Source: Gemmatimonadota bacterium
Lineage (GTDB): Bacteria > Gemmatimonadota > Gemmatimonadetes > Longimicrobiales > Gaopeijiaceae
Assembly (NCBI GenBank): GCA_007125845.1
Contig: SLCK01000090.1
Location: 1-55,532 of the forward strand
Length of the DNA stretch: 55,532 nucleotides
Reading direction: 5' to 3'
In this document: positions 1 through 10,611 of the stretch, piece by piece
How the letters are laid out: each line of letters starts with the position of its first letter
Position numbering within the stretch: the first letter of the stretch is position 1
The notes under the pieces: generated by a model
Databases searched by the model: none
What the model was told of the DNA's origin: nothing
What the model saw: the letters and a program-made list of their open reading frames with translations, nothing else
Translations under genes and position numbers: made by a program

Positions 1-140
1 CCGAGGAGTCCGACGATGCCCACCGGGTCCACCCAACGCAGCCGCCTCGCGTCGAAGAGGACCTTCTCGGCTTCGAGGTCGCCGAGCCCCTCGACCAGGC
101 GGTCGAAGGTCCGGTAGTCCAGTGACGCTGGAACGGACAC
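1..140 (-). CDS. STAS-domain protein, N-terminal part only
   Basis: The gene runs off the left edge, so only about 46 N-terminal residues are visible, starting from a GTG at 140. They read as the first half of a STAS (anti-sigma-antagonist type) fold: a short strand and helix, then the motif VLFDARRLRWVDPVG followed by IVGLL, which lines up with the usual D-x-S-G loop and following hydrophobic helix. The loop here is D-P-V-G, so the phosphorylatable serine of SpoIIAA-like proteins is replaced. The start lies 5 bases after the stop of the upstream PfkB gene, so the two are probably one transcript with lepA. In this context it may be a partner of a sensor or phosphatase encoded outside the window; that is inference. 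Confidence 0.6.
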   Translation of the reverse strand, partial: MSVPASLDYRTFDRLVEGLGDLEAEKVLFDARRLRWVDPVGIVGLL

Positions 141-145
141 GACTC

Positions 146-1156
146 TCAACGTTCGACGCTCCCGGGGTCGACCCGACCCTGAAGGTGCAGTCCGAGCCCT
201 CGCGCTCCGAAGTGCCCCACATTTCGGGCCGCCATCCGGCTTGCCTCCGCCATCGCCTCCTCCAGAGGGTCCCCGGCGAGCAGTCGAGCGAAGCAGGTGG
301 CTCCCCAGACGTCGCCGCACCCGGTGGGATCGCCTTCCCTGGCCTCCTCCGGTGCGGGCACCCTTCCGCTCCGAATCGGTCCGGCGGCTGCCATACGACC
401 CCGGGTCTCGGGCCAGGAGAAGGGATCGGTGCCCAGCGCGGGCGATGCCACATATGCCGCTCCCGCAGGGCCGAGCGTCACGCTGATCAGCTTCAGCTCG
501 CTCCCGACCGCCTCCGCGGCGAGAGCCCATGGATCGCCGTGCTGATTGCCGAGGAGCTCGAACTCCGACTCGTTCATCTGAACCACGTCGAAGCAGCGGA
601 GCCACTCGGCCCAGTGCGGGAGAGGCCTGGGAAAGCGGTCCCCGAGCCGTCCGACGCCGAGAAAGAGGGAGTGCAGGTCAGCGTACATCGGCCCGGCAAA
701 GGCCCTCCTCATCCGCAACGCGGTGTCCAGCTCCATCTCGAAGCCGGAGATGAAATTCACGTAGAGGGCGTCGCAGCGATCGAGAAGTGGAGCGAGCCGG
801 AGCCACTCCCAGGGAGAAACACCACCGCTGAGCCGCTCCGCCTGACGATCTTGTCCCTGATAGCGGAGCTCGACCCGATTGTTCGGCTCAGGTACGACCT
901 GCACGCCCTCGCCCACTTCGACCCGGTCCAGGCCCCGCAGGAACTCGAAGGCCTCCTCCGCCAGGTCTTCTCCCACCCGGATCAAGGGAAAGGCACGCCA
1001 CTCGTCAGGGAGTACGGCCGCCAGGGCCTCCAGGGCGTAGCCGATGCCTCCCCACTCCTCGAGCGGTTCGCTCCGCACGTCCCGATGATGAATGCTGTCC
1101 CAGACCAGGGTGCCCAGAACCCCCAGGGTGCGCGGCTCCTCCTCACGCCCGGTCAT
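146..1156 (-). CDS. PfkB-family carbohydrate kinase
   Basis: This 336-residue protein belongs to the ribokinase/PfkB sugar and nucleoside kinase family. The clearest mark is GDPTGCGDVWGA near residues 275-286, the family's C-terminal signature with the catalytic aspartate at about 282 and the anion-hole glycines before it. The N-terminal half has the expected glycine-rich start (LGVLGTLVWD) and a GGIGYALEALA segment that corresponds to the substrate-binding GG motif. A VNFISGFEM segment and MNESEFELL (about 194-202), typical of the N-x-x-E region, support the fold. The substrate cannot be read from sequence. It starts 12 bases after the lepA stop and is followed after 5 bases by the STAS gene, suggesting a lepA-pfkB-STAS operon. 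Confidence 0.8.
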   Translation of the reverse strand: MTGREEEPRTLGVLGTLVWDSIHHRDVRSEPLEEWGGIGYALEALAAVLPDEWRAFPLIRVGEDLAEEAFEFLRGLDRVEVGEGVQVVPEPNNRVELRYQGQDRQAERLSGGVSPWEWLRLAPLLDRCDALYVNFISGFEMELDTALRMRRAFAGPMYADLHSLFLGVGRLGDRFPRPLPHWAEWLRCFDVVQMNESEFELLGNQHGDPWALAAEAVGSELKLISVTLGPAGAAYVASPALGTDPFSWPETRGRMAAAGPIRSGRVPAPEEAREGDPTGCGDVWGATCFARLLAGDPLEEAMAEASRMAARNVGHFGARGLGLHLQGRVDPGSVER

Positions 1157-1168
1157 CGCCGGTCCGGG

Positions 1169-2968
1169 TCAGTCATCGAGGGAGAGGACGGCGAGGAAGG
1201 CCTCCTGCGGGATATCGACGGACCCCACCTGCTTCATCCTCTTCTTCCCCTCTTTCTGCTTCTCGAGGAGCTTCCGCTTCCGGGTCACGTCTCCGCCGTA
1301 GCACTTGGCCGTCACATTCTTGCGGACGGCACGGACGTTCTCCCGGGCCACCACCCGGTTCCCGATCGCCGCCTGCAATGCCACCTGGAACTGCTGGCGG
1401 GGAATGAGCTCCTGGAGTCTCTTGACGAGATCTCGTCCGTAGCTCTCCGCCTTGTCCCTGTGAATGATCACGGAGAAGGCGTCCACCGCATCTCCGTTGA
1501 CGAGGATGTCCAGGCGGACCAGGTCGTCCGGTCGGTATTCCTGGAACTCGTAATCGAAGGCCGCGTACCCGCGCGTTCCGCTCTTGAGCCGGTCGTAGAA
1601 GTCGAGCACGATCTCCGCCAGAGGCAGGTCGTACTCGAGCTCGACCCTCTCCCGGTCGAGATACTGCATGCCCTTGAACACCCCTCGACGATCGTGGGCC
1701 AGCTTCTGGACATTGCCGATGTACTCCGACGGACAGAGGATCCGGGCCGCCACGTAGGGCTCGGCGATCTCCTCGATGTTTCCGGGATCGGGGAGGTTCG
1801 TGGGCGTCTCCACCTCGGTCTCCTTCCCGTTCGTCAACCGCACCCGATACTTCACGTTGGGAACGGTGGTGATCAGGTCCACCCCGAATTCTCGGTCCAA
1901 CCTCTCCTGGATGATCTCCATGTGCAGGAGCCCGAGAAAGCCGCACCTGAAGCCGAAACCGAGCGCGGCCGACGTCTCCGGCTCGAACTGGAGCGCGGCA
2001 TCGTTCAGCTTGAGCCGGTCCAGAGCGTCCCGCAACTCCTCGTACTCGTCGGAGTTGGTGGGATAGAGGCCGGCGAAGACCATGGGACGCACTTCCTGGT
2101 AGCCGGGCAGCAGCTCGGTGGCCCGCCGGTCCGCATTCAACACGGTGTCCCCGACCGGGGTGTGGGACACATCCTTGATCGCGGCCACAAGGTAGCCGAC
2201 CTCTCCAGGTCCCAACTCCGGCTTCCGAACCCTCTTGAGCTGCTGCACCCCCACCTCGGTGACTTCGTAGACCTCGTCGTGCGATCCGAAGGCGACGGAC
2301 ACGCCCGCTCGCAAGGTGCCGTCGATGACCCGGACCGAAGGGACGGCTCCGAGATACTGGTCGTAGATGGAATCGAAGATCAGAGCCCTGAGCGGAGCCT
2401 CCGGATCCCCCATTGGGGGCGGTACCCGCTCCACGACGGCCTGCAAGATCGGTTCGATCCCGATACCGTCCTTCGCAGAGGTGAGGAGGATGCTCTCCGG
2501 GTCGACGCCCAGGAGGTCGGCGAGCTCCATGCGGTGCCTCTCGGGCTCCGCCCCCGGCAGATCGATCTTGTTCAGGACCGGAATGATCTCGAGACCCGCG
2601 TCGAGCGCGAGAAAGAGATTGGAGAGGGTCTGTGCCTGGATGCCTTGACTCGCATCCACGACGAGCAGCGCCCCCTCGCACGCGGCAAGGGAACGTGAGA
2701 CCTCGTAGGTGAAGTCAACGTGGCCCGGGGTGTCGATGAGGTTGAGGGCGTACTCCTCCCCGTCCACCGCCTGGTAGGACATTCTCACGGCATGCAGCTT
2801 GATGGTGATCCCCCTCTCCCGCTCGAGCTCGTTGGAATCGAGGACCTGCTCCTTCATGCTGCGGGCGTCAATGGTGCCGGTCGCCTCGAGAAGGCGGTCC
2901 GCCAGGGTGGACTTGCCGTGGTCGATATGCGCCACGATGCAGAAGTTCCGAATGTGGGGGATACGCAC
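1169..2968 (-). CDS. lepA: Elongation factor 4 (LepA), ribosome back-translocase GTPase
   Basis: A 599-residue translational GTPase of exactly the usual LepA length. G1 is AHIDHGKST (13-21), G3 is DTPGH (79-83) and G4 is NKID (133-136), and the N terminus [19 protein letters not shown] is characteristic of LepA rather than EF-G. The C-terminal half has the LepA-specific domain ending in a basic tail with [18 protein letters not shown] and [11 protein letters not shown], which contacts the A-site tRNA in the ribosome. The family is known to remodel stalled or mistranslocated ribosomes and assist 30S biogenesis. It is the first gene of a probable operon with the PfkB kinase, and it is divergent from the secreted protein at 3206. 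The intervening 237 bases presumably hold both promoters. Confidence 0.97.
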   Translation of the reverse strand: MRIPHIRNFCIVAHIDHGKSTLADRLLEATGTIDARSMKEQVLDSNELERERGITIKLHAVRMSYQAVDGEEYALNLIDTPGHVDFTYEVSRSLAACEGALLVVDASQGIQAQTLSNLFLALDAGLEIIPVLNKIDLPGAEPERHRMELADLLGVDPESILLTSAKDGIGIEPILQAVVERVPPPMGDPEAPLRALIFDSIYDQYLGAVPSVRVIDGTLRAGVSVAFGSHDEVYEVTEVGVQQLKRVRKPELGPGEVGYLVAAIKDVSHTPVGDTVLNADRRATELLPGYQEVRPMVFAGLYPTNSDEYEELRDALDRLKLNDAALQFEPETSAALGFGFRCGFLGLLHMEIIQERLDREFGVDLITTVPNVKYRVRLTNGKETEVETPTNLPDPGNIEEIAEPYVAARILCPSEYIGNVQKLAHDRRGVFKGMQYLDRERVELEYDLPLAEIVLDFYDRLKSGTRGYAAFDYEFQEYRPDDLVRLDILVNGDAVDAFSVIIHRDKAESYGRDLVKRLQELIPRQQFQVALQAAIGNRVVARENVRAVRKNVTAKCYGGDVTRKRKLLEKQKEGKKRMKQVGSVDIPQEAFLAVLSLDD

Positions 2969-3205
2969 GGATTGGCCCTGGATTCAGCGTCGAAGGAACC
3001 GAAAAGTTAATCGGGGCGGAAAGGGGGATCAATCAGCGGCCGGGGAGGGACCTGGCGTGGGAGGCGGCTCGACAGTACCCATTTCATGTCTCTCATGGCT
3101 TCGTTTCTCTTTCCCCCGCTCGGCCCTTCGCCACTGACCGCCTTCGCCGGCCCCGTTCTCGACTCGAGGTCGCCTCCTCGCCGCACCCGCACTCCAGGCC
3201 ACCAC

Positions 3206-4237
3206 ATGATCCCCTTCCCGCACGGCTCGACCTGGATCCGACGATCCGTCCCGGCGCCCTTCCTCCTGGGCGCTCTCCTCACCGCCCCGCCCCTCGAGGC
3301 TCAGGCCGTCTCGGAGTCCCTGGTCAGCCTCACGGAACAGAATGCGGCGCTCTATCTGGAGCCGCTGACGAGGGGATTGGGGTTCGCGCTCTCCGAGGGG
3401 GTGTTCGACGGCGCCCCACCGCTCGGCCGTTTCCGCTTCGATGTCGGAATCCGGGGGGTCGGTGCGCTTCCGCCCACCTCGGCCGAGACCTATGAGCCCC
3501 TCCTTCCCGAGGAGGTGAGCTTCGAGCACCCGAGCTTCGGAGAGACGGTCTTCGCACACCCTTTCCGCATCGCGGGTGGCCGGACCCGGACCCCCACGGT
3601 CGCCGGTGACGGGCCCGGAGTCGTGCTGGAACCCGACGGGGAGTTCCGCACGGCTCTCGAGGAGGCCGGCATCCATCCGTCTCAACTCGACGTCGTGCTC
3701 CCGCAGGGCTTCTCGCTGCCCGTGGTGCCGGTTCCGCTGTTGTACGCGTCGCTGGGGCTGGGATACGCGACGGACGTGAGCCTGCGTTTCCTGCCGAGAC
3801 TTCGGGTCGACGACGAAATTGGAGAGCTCCGCTCGAACGGGGTGGCGATCCGGCATGCCCTCACCGAGTGGTTCGAGGCTCCCGTGGACCTTTCCGTGGG
3901 TCTCGGGTTTCAGAAGGTGCGAGTAGGAAGTTACCTCGAGTCCTCGTCGCGACAGTTCGGGCTCCTCGTCGGCCGAAATGCGGGCCCGCTCACCGTATTC
4001 GGAAGCGGAGTCGTGCGGAGCGCCTCGGTCGACGTGTCGTACGTCGTCGAGAATCCGGAGAGCAACCCCGGGCTGCCTCCGGACGGGCAGCGATTCAGCG
4101 TTTCGGAGACGATCGGGACCGGAACCGCGATCGGGTTCGGACTGCGCCTGCAGCTCCTGCTCCTCAACCTGACAGCCCGGTACACCTTCGACGACTACTC
4201 CCTGATCTCACTCCAGGCCGGTCTGGGAGTCCCCTGA
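3206..4237 (+). CDS. Secreted, probably outer-membrane protein, DUF6588-like
   Basis: From the ATG at 3206 the protein has 343 residues and a convincing signal peptide: a basic start, a hydrophobic core (PAPFLLGALLTAPP) and a cleavage site after L-E-A-Q-A near residue 33. An upstream in-frame ATG at 3086 would bury that signal, so I prefer the later start. The mature protein alternates short hydrophobic strands and turns, and ends with strands such as LNLTARYTFDDYSLISLQAGLG, as in outer-membrane barrels. The general look (self-contained barrel-like chain, C-terminal Y-x-F-x-D-Y-x-x-x-S) resembles DUF6588 proteins, a recollection I cannot confirm here. Function is unknown. It is followed 15 bases later by the DUF58 gene. 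Confidence 0.6.
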   Translation: MIPFPHGSTWIRRSVPAPFLLGALLTAPPLEAQAVSESLVSLTEQNAALYLEPLTRGLGFALSEGVFDGAPPLGRFRFDVGIRGVGALPPTSAETYEPLLPEEVSFEHPSFGETVFAHPFRIAGGRTRTPTVAGDGPGVVLEPDGEFRTALEEAGIHPSQLDVVLPQGFSLPVVPVPLLYASLGLGYATDVSLRFLPRLRVDDEIGELRSNGVAIRHALTEWFEAPVDLSVGLGFQKVRVGSYLESSSRQFGLLVGRNAGPLTVFGSGVVRSASVDVSYVVENPESNPGLPPDGQRFSVSETIGTGTAIGFGLRLQLLLLNLTARYTFDDYSLISLQAGLGVP

Positions 4238-4252
4238 TCCGTCCCGCACTCG

Positions 4253-5200
4253 ATGAACACAGATCGCTCTGCGGCCGTCCCCGGCCGACGCAAGGACCTC
4301 GTCGCTCCGGAGGAGCTGGCCGCTCTGGGTGGCCTGGAGCTGCTCGTGCGCGCCGTGGTGGAGGGATTTCTCACCGGGCTTCATCGCTCCCCGCATCGGG
4401 GATTCTCGGCGGAGTTCGCCGAGCTCAGGGGCTATCGCCCCGGCGACGACCTCCGGCACATCGACTGGCGCATGTACGCCCGCTCAGACCGCTTCTACGT
4501 GAAGCAGTTCGAGGAGGAGACGAATCTGAGAGCCCAGATCCTCCTCGACACCAGCGCCTCGATGGGGTGGAGCTCGCGTCCCCCGGCGCTGCCCACGAAG
4601 CTCTGGTACGGCAGGGTGCTCGCCGGCGCACTGGCGCTACTCCTCCTTCGCCAGGGAGACCGGGCCGGCCTCACCCTCTTCGACGACCGCATCGGCGGCT
4701 GGGTCCCGGCCAGAGGGGGACGCCGGCAGTGGCGGGAGTTCGTGCGGCTCCTGCACGGACTCGAGGCCTCCGGCTCCACGGATGCCTCCGGGTCTCTCAG
4801 GGAGGTGGCGCTCCGACTGCACCGGCGAGGGCTGGTGATCCTCATCTCCGACCTCCTTCTCGATCCGGACGAGACCCTCCGCGCGCTCAAGTTCCTGCGG
4901 CACCGACAGCACCAGGTGATCGTCTTTCACCTCATGGATCCCGGAGAGATGGACCTCGCAGGGGCGGGAGACGTCCGATTCCGGGATCCGGAGACGGGGG
5001 AGGACCTCCGCGTCGATGTGGCAGAGGTGAGAAGCAAGTACCGCGAGGCTGTGGCCGGCGCGTTGGAGGAATGGCGCCGCTCGCTCCGCCCCGCCGGAAT
5101 CCGCTACCACCTCGTGGACACCTCCCAGCCGCTGGGATCGGTACTCAGGACCGCACTGGGCAGGCAAGCGAGCCACGATCGACGCGCGGGAGCGGGCTGA
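4253..5200 (+). CDS. DUF58 / VWA-like protein of the MoxR-associated group
   Basis: A 315-residue protein with the DUF58 hallmark YRPGDDLRHIDW (61-72) followed by a von Willebrand A-like domain. The metal-ion adhesion site is intact: LLDTSASMG, with the D-x-S-x-S at 99-103. DUF58 proteins usually work with a MoxR AAA+ ATPase and membrane BatA/BatB-type proteins in envelope or metalloprotein maturation; that is family knowledge. No MoxR gene lies in this window, although a BatA-like membrane protein follows after 4 bases, so the partner ATPase is either elsewhere or absent. The ATG at 4253 fits the family N terminus. No signal peptide or membrane segment is visible, so this is probably cytoplasmic. 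Confidence 0.88.
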   Translation: MNTDRSAAVPGRRKDLVAPEELAALGGLELLVRAVVEGFLTGLHRSPHRGFSAEFAELRGYRPGDDLRHIDWRMYARSDRFYVKQFEEETNLRAQILLDTSASMGWSSRPPALPTKLWYGRVLAGALALLLLRQGDRAGLTLFDDRIGGWVPARGGRRQWREFVRLLHGLEASGSTDASGSLREVALRLHRRGLVILISDLLLDPDETLRALKFLRHRQHQVIVFHLMDPGEMDLAGAGDVRFRDPETGEDLRVDVAEVRSKYREAVAGALEEWRRSLRPAGIRYHLVDTSQPLGSVLRTALGRQASHDRRAGAG

Positions 5201-5204
5201 GCGG

Positions 5205-7172
5205 GTGACCTTTCTCTTCCCCCTCTTCCTGACGGCCCTGGCGGCACTTGCCGTGCCCATCCTTCTCCATCTCATGAGACGCCGGGAAGGAAAGACGGTC
5301 GTTTTCCCCGCCCTCCGATACCTCTCCCGGACCACCCGGGAGCACGCGCGCATCATCCGGTTGCGCCAGATCCTTCTGCTCGCCCTGCGCGTCGCCGCAG
5401 TGCTCCTCCTGGTGCTCGCCGGGGCACGGCTCGTCCTCCCCCTTGGCGGGACCGACGACCCGCCCGCGGGCCTGGCGTTGGTCGTGGACAACGGGCTCAC
5501 GTCGGGGGCCGTGATCGGAGACGGCCGCGTCCTGGATTCGCTCGTGGTCCGGGCCGAAGCCGTGCTGGCGCGCACCGGGTCCCGCGATCGGATCTGGGTC
5601 GTACCCGCTGGTGAGCCCTGGCGGCCGGCCCTCCCCATGTCTCCCGAGGAGGCCCGGGCAACGCTGGACGGCCTCTCGTCGTCGCACGTCACCGCGAACC
5701 TCGAGACGGCGCTCCGACGAGCGAGGTCTCTCCTGGAGGCAGCCGCCCTCGACGCCGCCGAGATCGTGCTCCTCTCGGACCTCCGTGCGGAGTCTCTCCC
5801 GGACCCGATCCCCGAAGCCTCCCCTTTCCAGATTCCTGTCCGGATCGCCCCACCCCCCCCCACGCCGACCTCAAACCGGGGCGTCGCGCAGATCGAGGTG
5901 TCCGGAGGCCTCATCCCGCGAGCCGGCGACCCCGGGGAGCTCCAGCTTCGACTCGCCGGCACGGCACGAGCAGACGCAACCGTGCGGATCTATCTGGAGG
6001 GAGAGCTTCTTTCGGCAGCCCGCACGGATTCGGCCGGAGTCGCGGTCGTTCCGATCCCCCCACTGGCCGAGGGGTGGGCGCACGGGCGGGTCGAGGCGCC
6101 TCCGGACGACCTGCGCGCTGACGATGTGGGGTACTTCGTGTTTCCGGTCCTCCCGCCGCCGCCGGTGCACCTCGAGGCATCGATCTCACCCTTCGTCCGG
6201 GATGCGGCCGAGGTCCTCGAGGACGCCGGACGCCTGCGCATCGTCGACGGAGCGAGTGCGAGCGTCCACCTGCTGAGCGGCACCGACCCCTCCGGCCTGC
6301 CGGACTCCGGTGACATCGTCCTCGTGCCCCCCGACGACCCGGCCCTCCTTCCGGCCCTCAATCGGGTTCTCGGAGAGCTCCTCCCGGGCTGGAGACTGGA
6401 GGCGACCCCGGCCGACACACCCGGAACGCGAGTCCTCGATGGCGGATCGATGCGAGAGATCCTCCCTGGTCGGCTCGAAGTGCGGGCCGCCTACCGGATG
6501 GCCCGGGACGAGTCGGGGCCCGATCCCGAGAGGCTGCTCACCCTTTCGGACGGAAGCGACTGGCTGGTGGCCACTCACGGAGAGAACCGGACAGTGCTGC
6601 TCTTCGCCTCCCCGCTGACTCCTGCAGCCTCCGACCTCCCCACATCCGCTGCCATGCTTCCCCTCGTGGACCGACTCACGACCCCGACCGGGATGAGCCC
6701 GGAGGGCACGGAGCTATTGGCGGGTGCACCACTCCCGCTCCCCAGCGACGCACACACCCTGGAGCTACCGGAGGGAACCCGGAGAGCGGCGGAAGGTACC
6801 TCGGTCTTCGTCGAAACCGGGCGGGCCGGGATCATTCGGGTCCTGGGACCCGGCGAGGAGGTGCTTCGTCTCCACGCAGTCAACCCGAGACCCCCGAGTT
6901 CCACGACCTCCATGCAACCGGAGGACGTGGTGGACCGCTTGAGTCCGACGTGGGCTCGGGCCACGGTGGAAGATCCCTGGCCAGGTGCGGTCCTGGCGGA
7001 CCGCAGGGGCAGGGAGGTCTGGCGTCCGCTCCTGGCTGGGCTCCTGCTCGTCCTGATCGCAGAAGGTTGGCTGGCGGCATCCGGAGGGGGGCGCCGGGAC
7101 CAGGCGGACACCTCCGGGGAACAGGCCGAGGAATCCGGGCATACCAGGGCGGCGAACCCATCTGCCCGGTAG
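5205..7172 (+). CDS. BatA-like membrane protein with a degenerate VWA domain
   Basis: A 655-residue membrane protein starting at GTG 5205, 4 bases after the DUF58 stop. The first 80 residues are a BatA N-terminal module: a helix (about 5-24) followed by LLHLMRRREGKTVVFPALRYL and a second helix (about 54-78). A VWA-like domain follows, but the MIDAS position reads VVDNGLTSG (93-101) instead of D-x-S-x-S, so metal binding is doubtful. The central part is a long periplasmic region, and a last membrane helix lies at about 615-632 (LLAGLLLVLIAEGWLAA) with a short charged tail. The architecture matches BatA/aerotolerance-type proteins that pair with DUF58. Its own substrate or partner is unknown. 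Confidence 0.8.
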   Translation: MTFLFPLFLTALAALAVPILLHLMRRREGKTVVFPALRYLSRTTREHARIIRLRQILLLALRVAAVLLLVLAGARLVLPLGGTDDPPAGLALVVDNGLTSGAVIGDGRVLDSLVVRAEAVLARTGSRDRIWVVPAGEPWRPALPMSPEEARATLDGLSSSHVTANLETALRRARSLLEAAALDAAEIVLLSDLRAESLPDPIPEASPFQIPVRIAPPPPTPTSNRGVAQIEVSGGLIPRAGDPGELQLRLAGTARADATVRIYLEGELLSAARTDSAGVAVVPIPPLAEGWAHGRVEAPPDDLRADDVGYFVFPVLPPPPVHLEASISPFVRDAAEVLEDAGRLRIVDGASASVHLLSGTDPSGLPDSGDIVLVPPDDPALLPALNRVLGELLPGWRLEATPADTPGTRVLDGGSMREILPGRLEVRAAYRMARDESGPDPERLLTLSDGSDWLVATHGENRTVLLFASPLTPAASDLPTSAAMLPLVDRLTTPTGMSPEGTELLAGAPLPLPSDAHTLELPEGTRRAAEGTSVFVETGRAGIIRVLGPGEEVLRLHAVNPRPPSSTTSMQPEDVVDRLSPTWARATVEDPWPGAVLADRRGREVWRPLLAGLLLVLIAEGWLAASGGGRRDQADTSGEQAEESGHTRAANPSAR

Positions 7173-7267
7173 ACCGACTCGGGGAACCGGGGGCATCCGA
7201 ACCTCCTGCGACGCGAGCAGGGGAGCGGAGAGCCGCTCGAGCTCGATTCCGGAAACATGTCGATCAC

Positions 7268-10200
7268 GTGTCCACACGCCCACATCCTGTCGTAGCCGAG
7301 CTCCTCTCGAGCCCCCTTCTGGAGGAGCTCGAGCCGCTCGTCTCCAGCCGGAAGGCGCGCCTGTCCGTCGGAGGCGCAGTCGGCTCCTCGGGCTCGGGTC
7401 TCGTCGCCGCTATCCATCACGCCCACCCGAACCGGATCTTCGTCGTGGTGGCCGGCGATCCGGACTCGGCCGCCCGAATCGAAGCGGATCTGGAGTCCCT
7501 CCTCGGGAACGAGACACCGCACCTCTATCCCCAGGGCGAGACCCGGTTCTACTCGGGCGAGGACCCCGATCCCCGCATCGCGGGGCTCCGCGTGGAGGCG
7601 GTGGAAGCGCTGCTCGGAGGAAAGGGGCGGCTCTTCGTGACCACTCCCCGGGCGCTTCAGGAACGGATGGCCATGCCGGACAGGCTCGCCCGGCTGCGCC
7701 TCGAGCTCGAGGTGGGCGACGACATCGGGTTTTCTCTCATCGTCGACGAGTTGGAAGCCCTCGGCTACCGGAAGGAGCCCCTTGTCCAGGAAGTCGGCGA
7801 GTTCGCGGTGCGGGGCGGCCTCGTCGACATCTTCTCTCTCGGCCTTCCCGATCCCGTGCGGATCGAGTTCTGGGGAGACGAGATCACGTCGATCCGCAGC
7901 TTCGAGGTCAGCGACCAGCGGTCGACGGCGGAGCTGGACTCCGTCCACATCCTCCCCGCCTCCTTTCGGACCGGGGGCGACTCGGGAGCGACGGTGAGCC
8001 GGAGCTTCCTGGAGATCCTCCCGCTGGACACCATCCTCGTGGGAATGGGTGGTGCCCACTGGGTGGAGACGGTCAAGAGGAATTGGAGTCAGGCACGGGA
8101 CCTTCGGGACGGGGCGGCGAAGGCCGGCCAGGATCCGCCGCCGCCGGAGACGATCCTGCTTCCCCCGGACGAGGTCGTGCGGGACATCGAGCAGCGGGCG
8201 GTGATCCGAGTGATCGAGGAGGACGCCTCCCCACTTTCCCTCGCGGCCCAATCTCCTCCGGCCTTCGAGCGGAAGCTGGACCAGCTCTCGGCCTTCTTGC
8301 GGGAGGAGGAGGCCCGAGGCGCGCGCACCCTCATCCTCTGTGACAACCAGGGCCAGGTGGAGAGGCTGGAGGAGATCCTGGGCGACACTTTCGACGGGTC
8401 CGTCCCCCCCAGCATTCAACTGGGTGTCGGGACCGTGGAATCGGGGTTCCGCCTCAACGGCTCCCGTCCCCTCAACGTCCTCACGGACCACGAGATCTTT
8501 CGCCGAAGCCGCCGCATCCGGTCGGGTCGGCGATTTCAGGGTTCGATGGCCCTCGAAAGCGTCGCCCAGCTCGCGCCCGGGGACTACCTGGTCCACATGG
8601 ACCATGGCATCGGACGATTCCGGGGCCTGGAGAAGATTGAGCTCGGAGGAGAGAGTCTCGAGGTCCTCGCCGTCGAGTACGCGAACGGAGAGATCCTGAG
8701 GGTGCCCGTCTATCGTCTCGATCTGGTGGAACGCTGGGTCGGCCCCTCCGACGATTCGGAGCCGCCCGCGGTCCACCGGATCGGAGGACGGCGATGGAAG
8801 ACGCTGAAGCGCAAGACCGAGGAGGCGGTCGAGCGCATGACACAGGAGCTCCTCGAGCTCTATGCCGAACGGGAGCTGGCGGATGGGTTCGCATTCTCCT
8901 CGGACACCCGGTGGCAGAGAGAGATGGAAGCCGCGTTCCTCTACGAAGACACCCCGGACCAGCGGAGGGTCACGGGCGAGGTGAAGAAGGACATGGAGTC
9001 GCCACGTCCCATGGACCGACTCATTTGCGGAGATGTCGGTTTCGGCAAGACCGAGGTGGCGATCCGGGCGGCATTCAAGGCGGTCCAGGACGGAAAGCAG
9101 GTGGCCGTCCTCGCGCCGACCACGATCCTCGTCGAGCAGCATGGCCGGACCTTCGGCGACCGCCTCGCCGATTTCCCGGTGCGGGTCGAGTCGCTGTCCC
9201 GGTTCCGAACCTCCGCCGAGCAGGACGAAATCCGGCTCGCTCTCGAGCGAGGGGAGGTGGACATCGTCGTGGGCACCCACCGGCTCCTCTCCGAGGACAT
9301 CCGGTTCCGCGATCTCGGGCTCTTGATCGTCGACGAGGAGCAGCGATTCGGGGTCCGCCACAAGGAGCGATTGAAGCAGCTCAGGACCTCGGTCGACGTG
9401 CTCACCCTGACGGCAACGCCGATCCCGCGGACGCTCCAACTCTCGCTCGCCGGCGTGCGGAACCTCTCGCTGATCAGAACCCCGCCGAGGGACCGGCTCG
9501 CCGTGACCACCCAGGCGATCCCCTGGAGCGAGCGCCTGCTCTCGGAAGTGATGGGACGGGAGCTGGATCGCGGGGGACAGGTGTTCTTCCTCCACAACCG
9601 GATCGACACGATCCACACAGTCGCCTCCCGTGTCGAGGCGATGGCCCCCGAGGCGAGAGTCGATGTCGCGCACGGCCAGATGAACGCAAAGGCCCTCGAG
9701 GAAGTGATGCGGGACTTCATCCACGGGGAGATCGACGTGCTCGTGTGCTCTTCCATCATCGAGAACGGCCTCGACGTCCCCAACGCGAATACGCTGATCG
9801 TCGACGGGGCGGACCGCTTCGGGCTCGCCCAGCTCTACCAGATTCGCGGACGAGTCGGCCGCTCCGACCGGCGGGCGTACTGCTATCTGGTCGTCCCGGA
9901 ACGGATGACGGAGGAGGCTCGTCGGCGGATCGAGGTGCTGGAGCGATACACCGAGCTCGGAAGCGGGTATCAGGTGGCCATGCGTGACCTCGAGATCCGG
10001 GGTGCGGGTCACCTCCTCGGCTCCGATCAGTCCGGATTCGCGCAGGCGGTGGGAATGGACACGTACCTCCGTCTGCTCGAAAGCGCCGTCCGGCGGCTAC
10101 GGCACGGTCCCGACGACGCCCAGAAATTCCCGGAGCCCGAAGTCGTGCTCTCGGGTTCGGCCTACATTCCCGACGAATACGTTTCCGACTCCGGACAGAA

Positions 10201-10585
10201 GCTCCACCTCTACCGCCGACTCTCCGGTCTCGAGGATCGGGTGCAGGCAGAGCGAATCAGGGAAGAGATGGAGGACCGATTCGGCCCCGTTCCCGAAGAG
10301 GTAGAACGTCTCGTGGACACGCATATGCTGCGGCTCCTCGGAGGCGAGCTCGGCCTCGAGCGGATCTTCGTCCGGGGCCGCGAGGCCCGCCTGACGTTCC
10401 GCGCGGCCGCCAATCCCAGGATGGCCTCGCTGGAGGCCCCTTTTCGGGACCGCCAGATCGACGTGTCCATCCGGCGAATGGTGCCGCTCTCCCTCTCTCT
10501 CCGGCAAGCCGGGGCAGAACCGCTCACCCGTACGCTCATCCGTGCGCTCGACCGACTCGTGGGCAACGAGGCTAGGGCCGCCTGA
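7268..10585 (+). CDS. mfd: Transcription-repair coupling factor Mfd
   Basis: Mfd is the DNA translocase that removes stalled RNA polymerase at lesions and recruits UvrA. The protein is about 1105 residues from the GTG at 7268, chosen because it begins just before the first conserved segment; the open frame extends further upstream but overlaps the previous gene. Order of domains: UvrB-like module (to about 330), a CarD-like RNA-polymerase interaction domain around 427-500 ([17 protein letters not shown]), then a superfamily 2 helicase with Walker [10 protein letters not shown] (588-596) and a DEEQ box (about 688-692). The [10 protein letters not shown] segment and a C-terminal TRCF domain complete it. 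It lies 95 bases after the BatA-like gene and 26 bases before the parvulin lipoprotein. Confidence 0.97.
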   Translation: MSTRPHPVVAELLSSPLLEELEPLVSSRKARLSVGGAVGSSGSGLVAAIHHAHPNRIFVVVAGDPDSAARIEADLESLLGNETPHLYPQGETRFYSGEDPDPRIAGLRVEAVEALLGGKGRLFVTTPRALQERMAMPDRLARLRLELEVGDDIGFSLIVDELEALGYRKEPLVQEVGEFAVRGGLVDIFSLGLPDPVRIEFWGDEITSIRSFEVSDQRSTAELDSVHILPASFRTGGDSGATVSRSFLEILPLDTILVGMGGAHWVETVKRNWSQARDLRDGAAKAGQDPPPPETILLPPDEVVRDIEQRAVIRVIEEDASPLSLAAQSPPAFERKLDQLSAFLREEEARGARTLILCDNQGQVERLEEILGDTFDGSVPPSIQLGVGTVESGFRLNGSRPLNVLTDHEIFRRSRRIRSGRRFQGSMALESVAQLAPGDYLVHMDHGIGRFRGLEKIELGGESLEVLAVEYANGEILRVPVYRLDLVERWVGPSDDSEPPAVHRIGGRRWKTLKRKTEEAVERMTQELLELYAERELADGFAFSSDTRWQREMEAAFLYEDTPDQRRVTGEVKKDMESPRPMDRLICGDVGFGKTEVAIRAAFKAVQDGKQVAVLAPTTILVEQHGRTFGDRLADFPVRVESLSRFRTSAEQDEIRLALERGEVDIVVGTHRLLSEDIRFRDLGLLIVDEEQRFGVRHKERLKQLRTSVDVLTLTATPIPRTLQLSLAGVRNLSLIRTPPRDRLAVTTQAIPWSERLLSEVMGRELDRGGQVFFLHNRIDTIHTVASRVEAMAPEARVDVAHGQMNAKALEEVMRDFIHGEIDVLVCSSIIENGLDVPNANTLIVDGADRFGLAQLYQIRGRVGRSDRRAYCYLVVPERMTEEARRRIEVLERYTELGSGYQVAMRDLEIRGAGHLLGSDQSGFAQAVGMDTYLRLLESAVRRLRHGPDDAQKFPEPEVVLSGSAYIPDEYVSDSGQKLHLYRRLSGLEDRVQAERIREEMEDRFGPVPEEVERLVDTHMLRLLGGELGLERIFVRGREARLTFRAAANPRMASLEAPFRDRQIDVSIRRMVPLSLSLRQAGAEPLTRTLIRALDRLVGNEARAA

Positions 10586-10611
10586 CGCTTTCCATCGACG
10601 GAGAACTCCAC

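Noticed and set aside
122..2698. Long open frame on the plus strand opposite pfkB and lepA
   Set aside because: Antisense frames stay open by chance in high-GC DNA. The lepA and PfkB proteins on the minus strand have full family motifs, and the plus frame translation has no domain.
6575..10012. 1145-codon open frame antisense to mfd
   Set aside because: It is a codon-bias shadow of mfd; the translation is rich in R, H, P, L, D with no motifs, while Mfd on the plus strand is complete.
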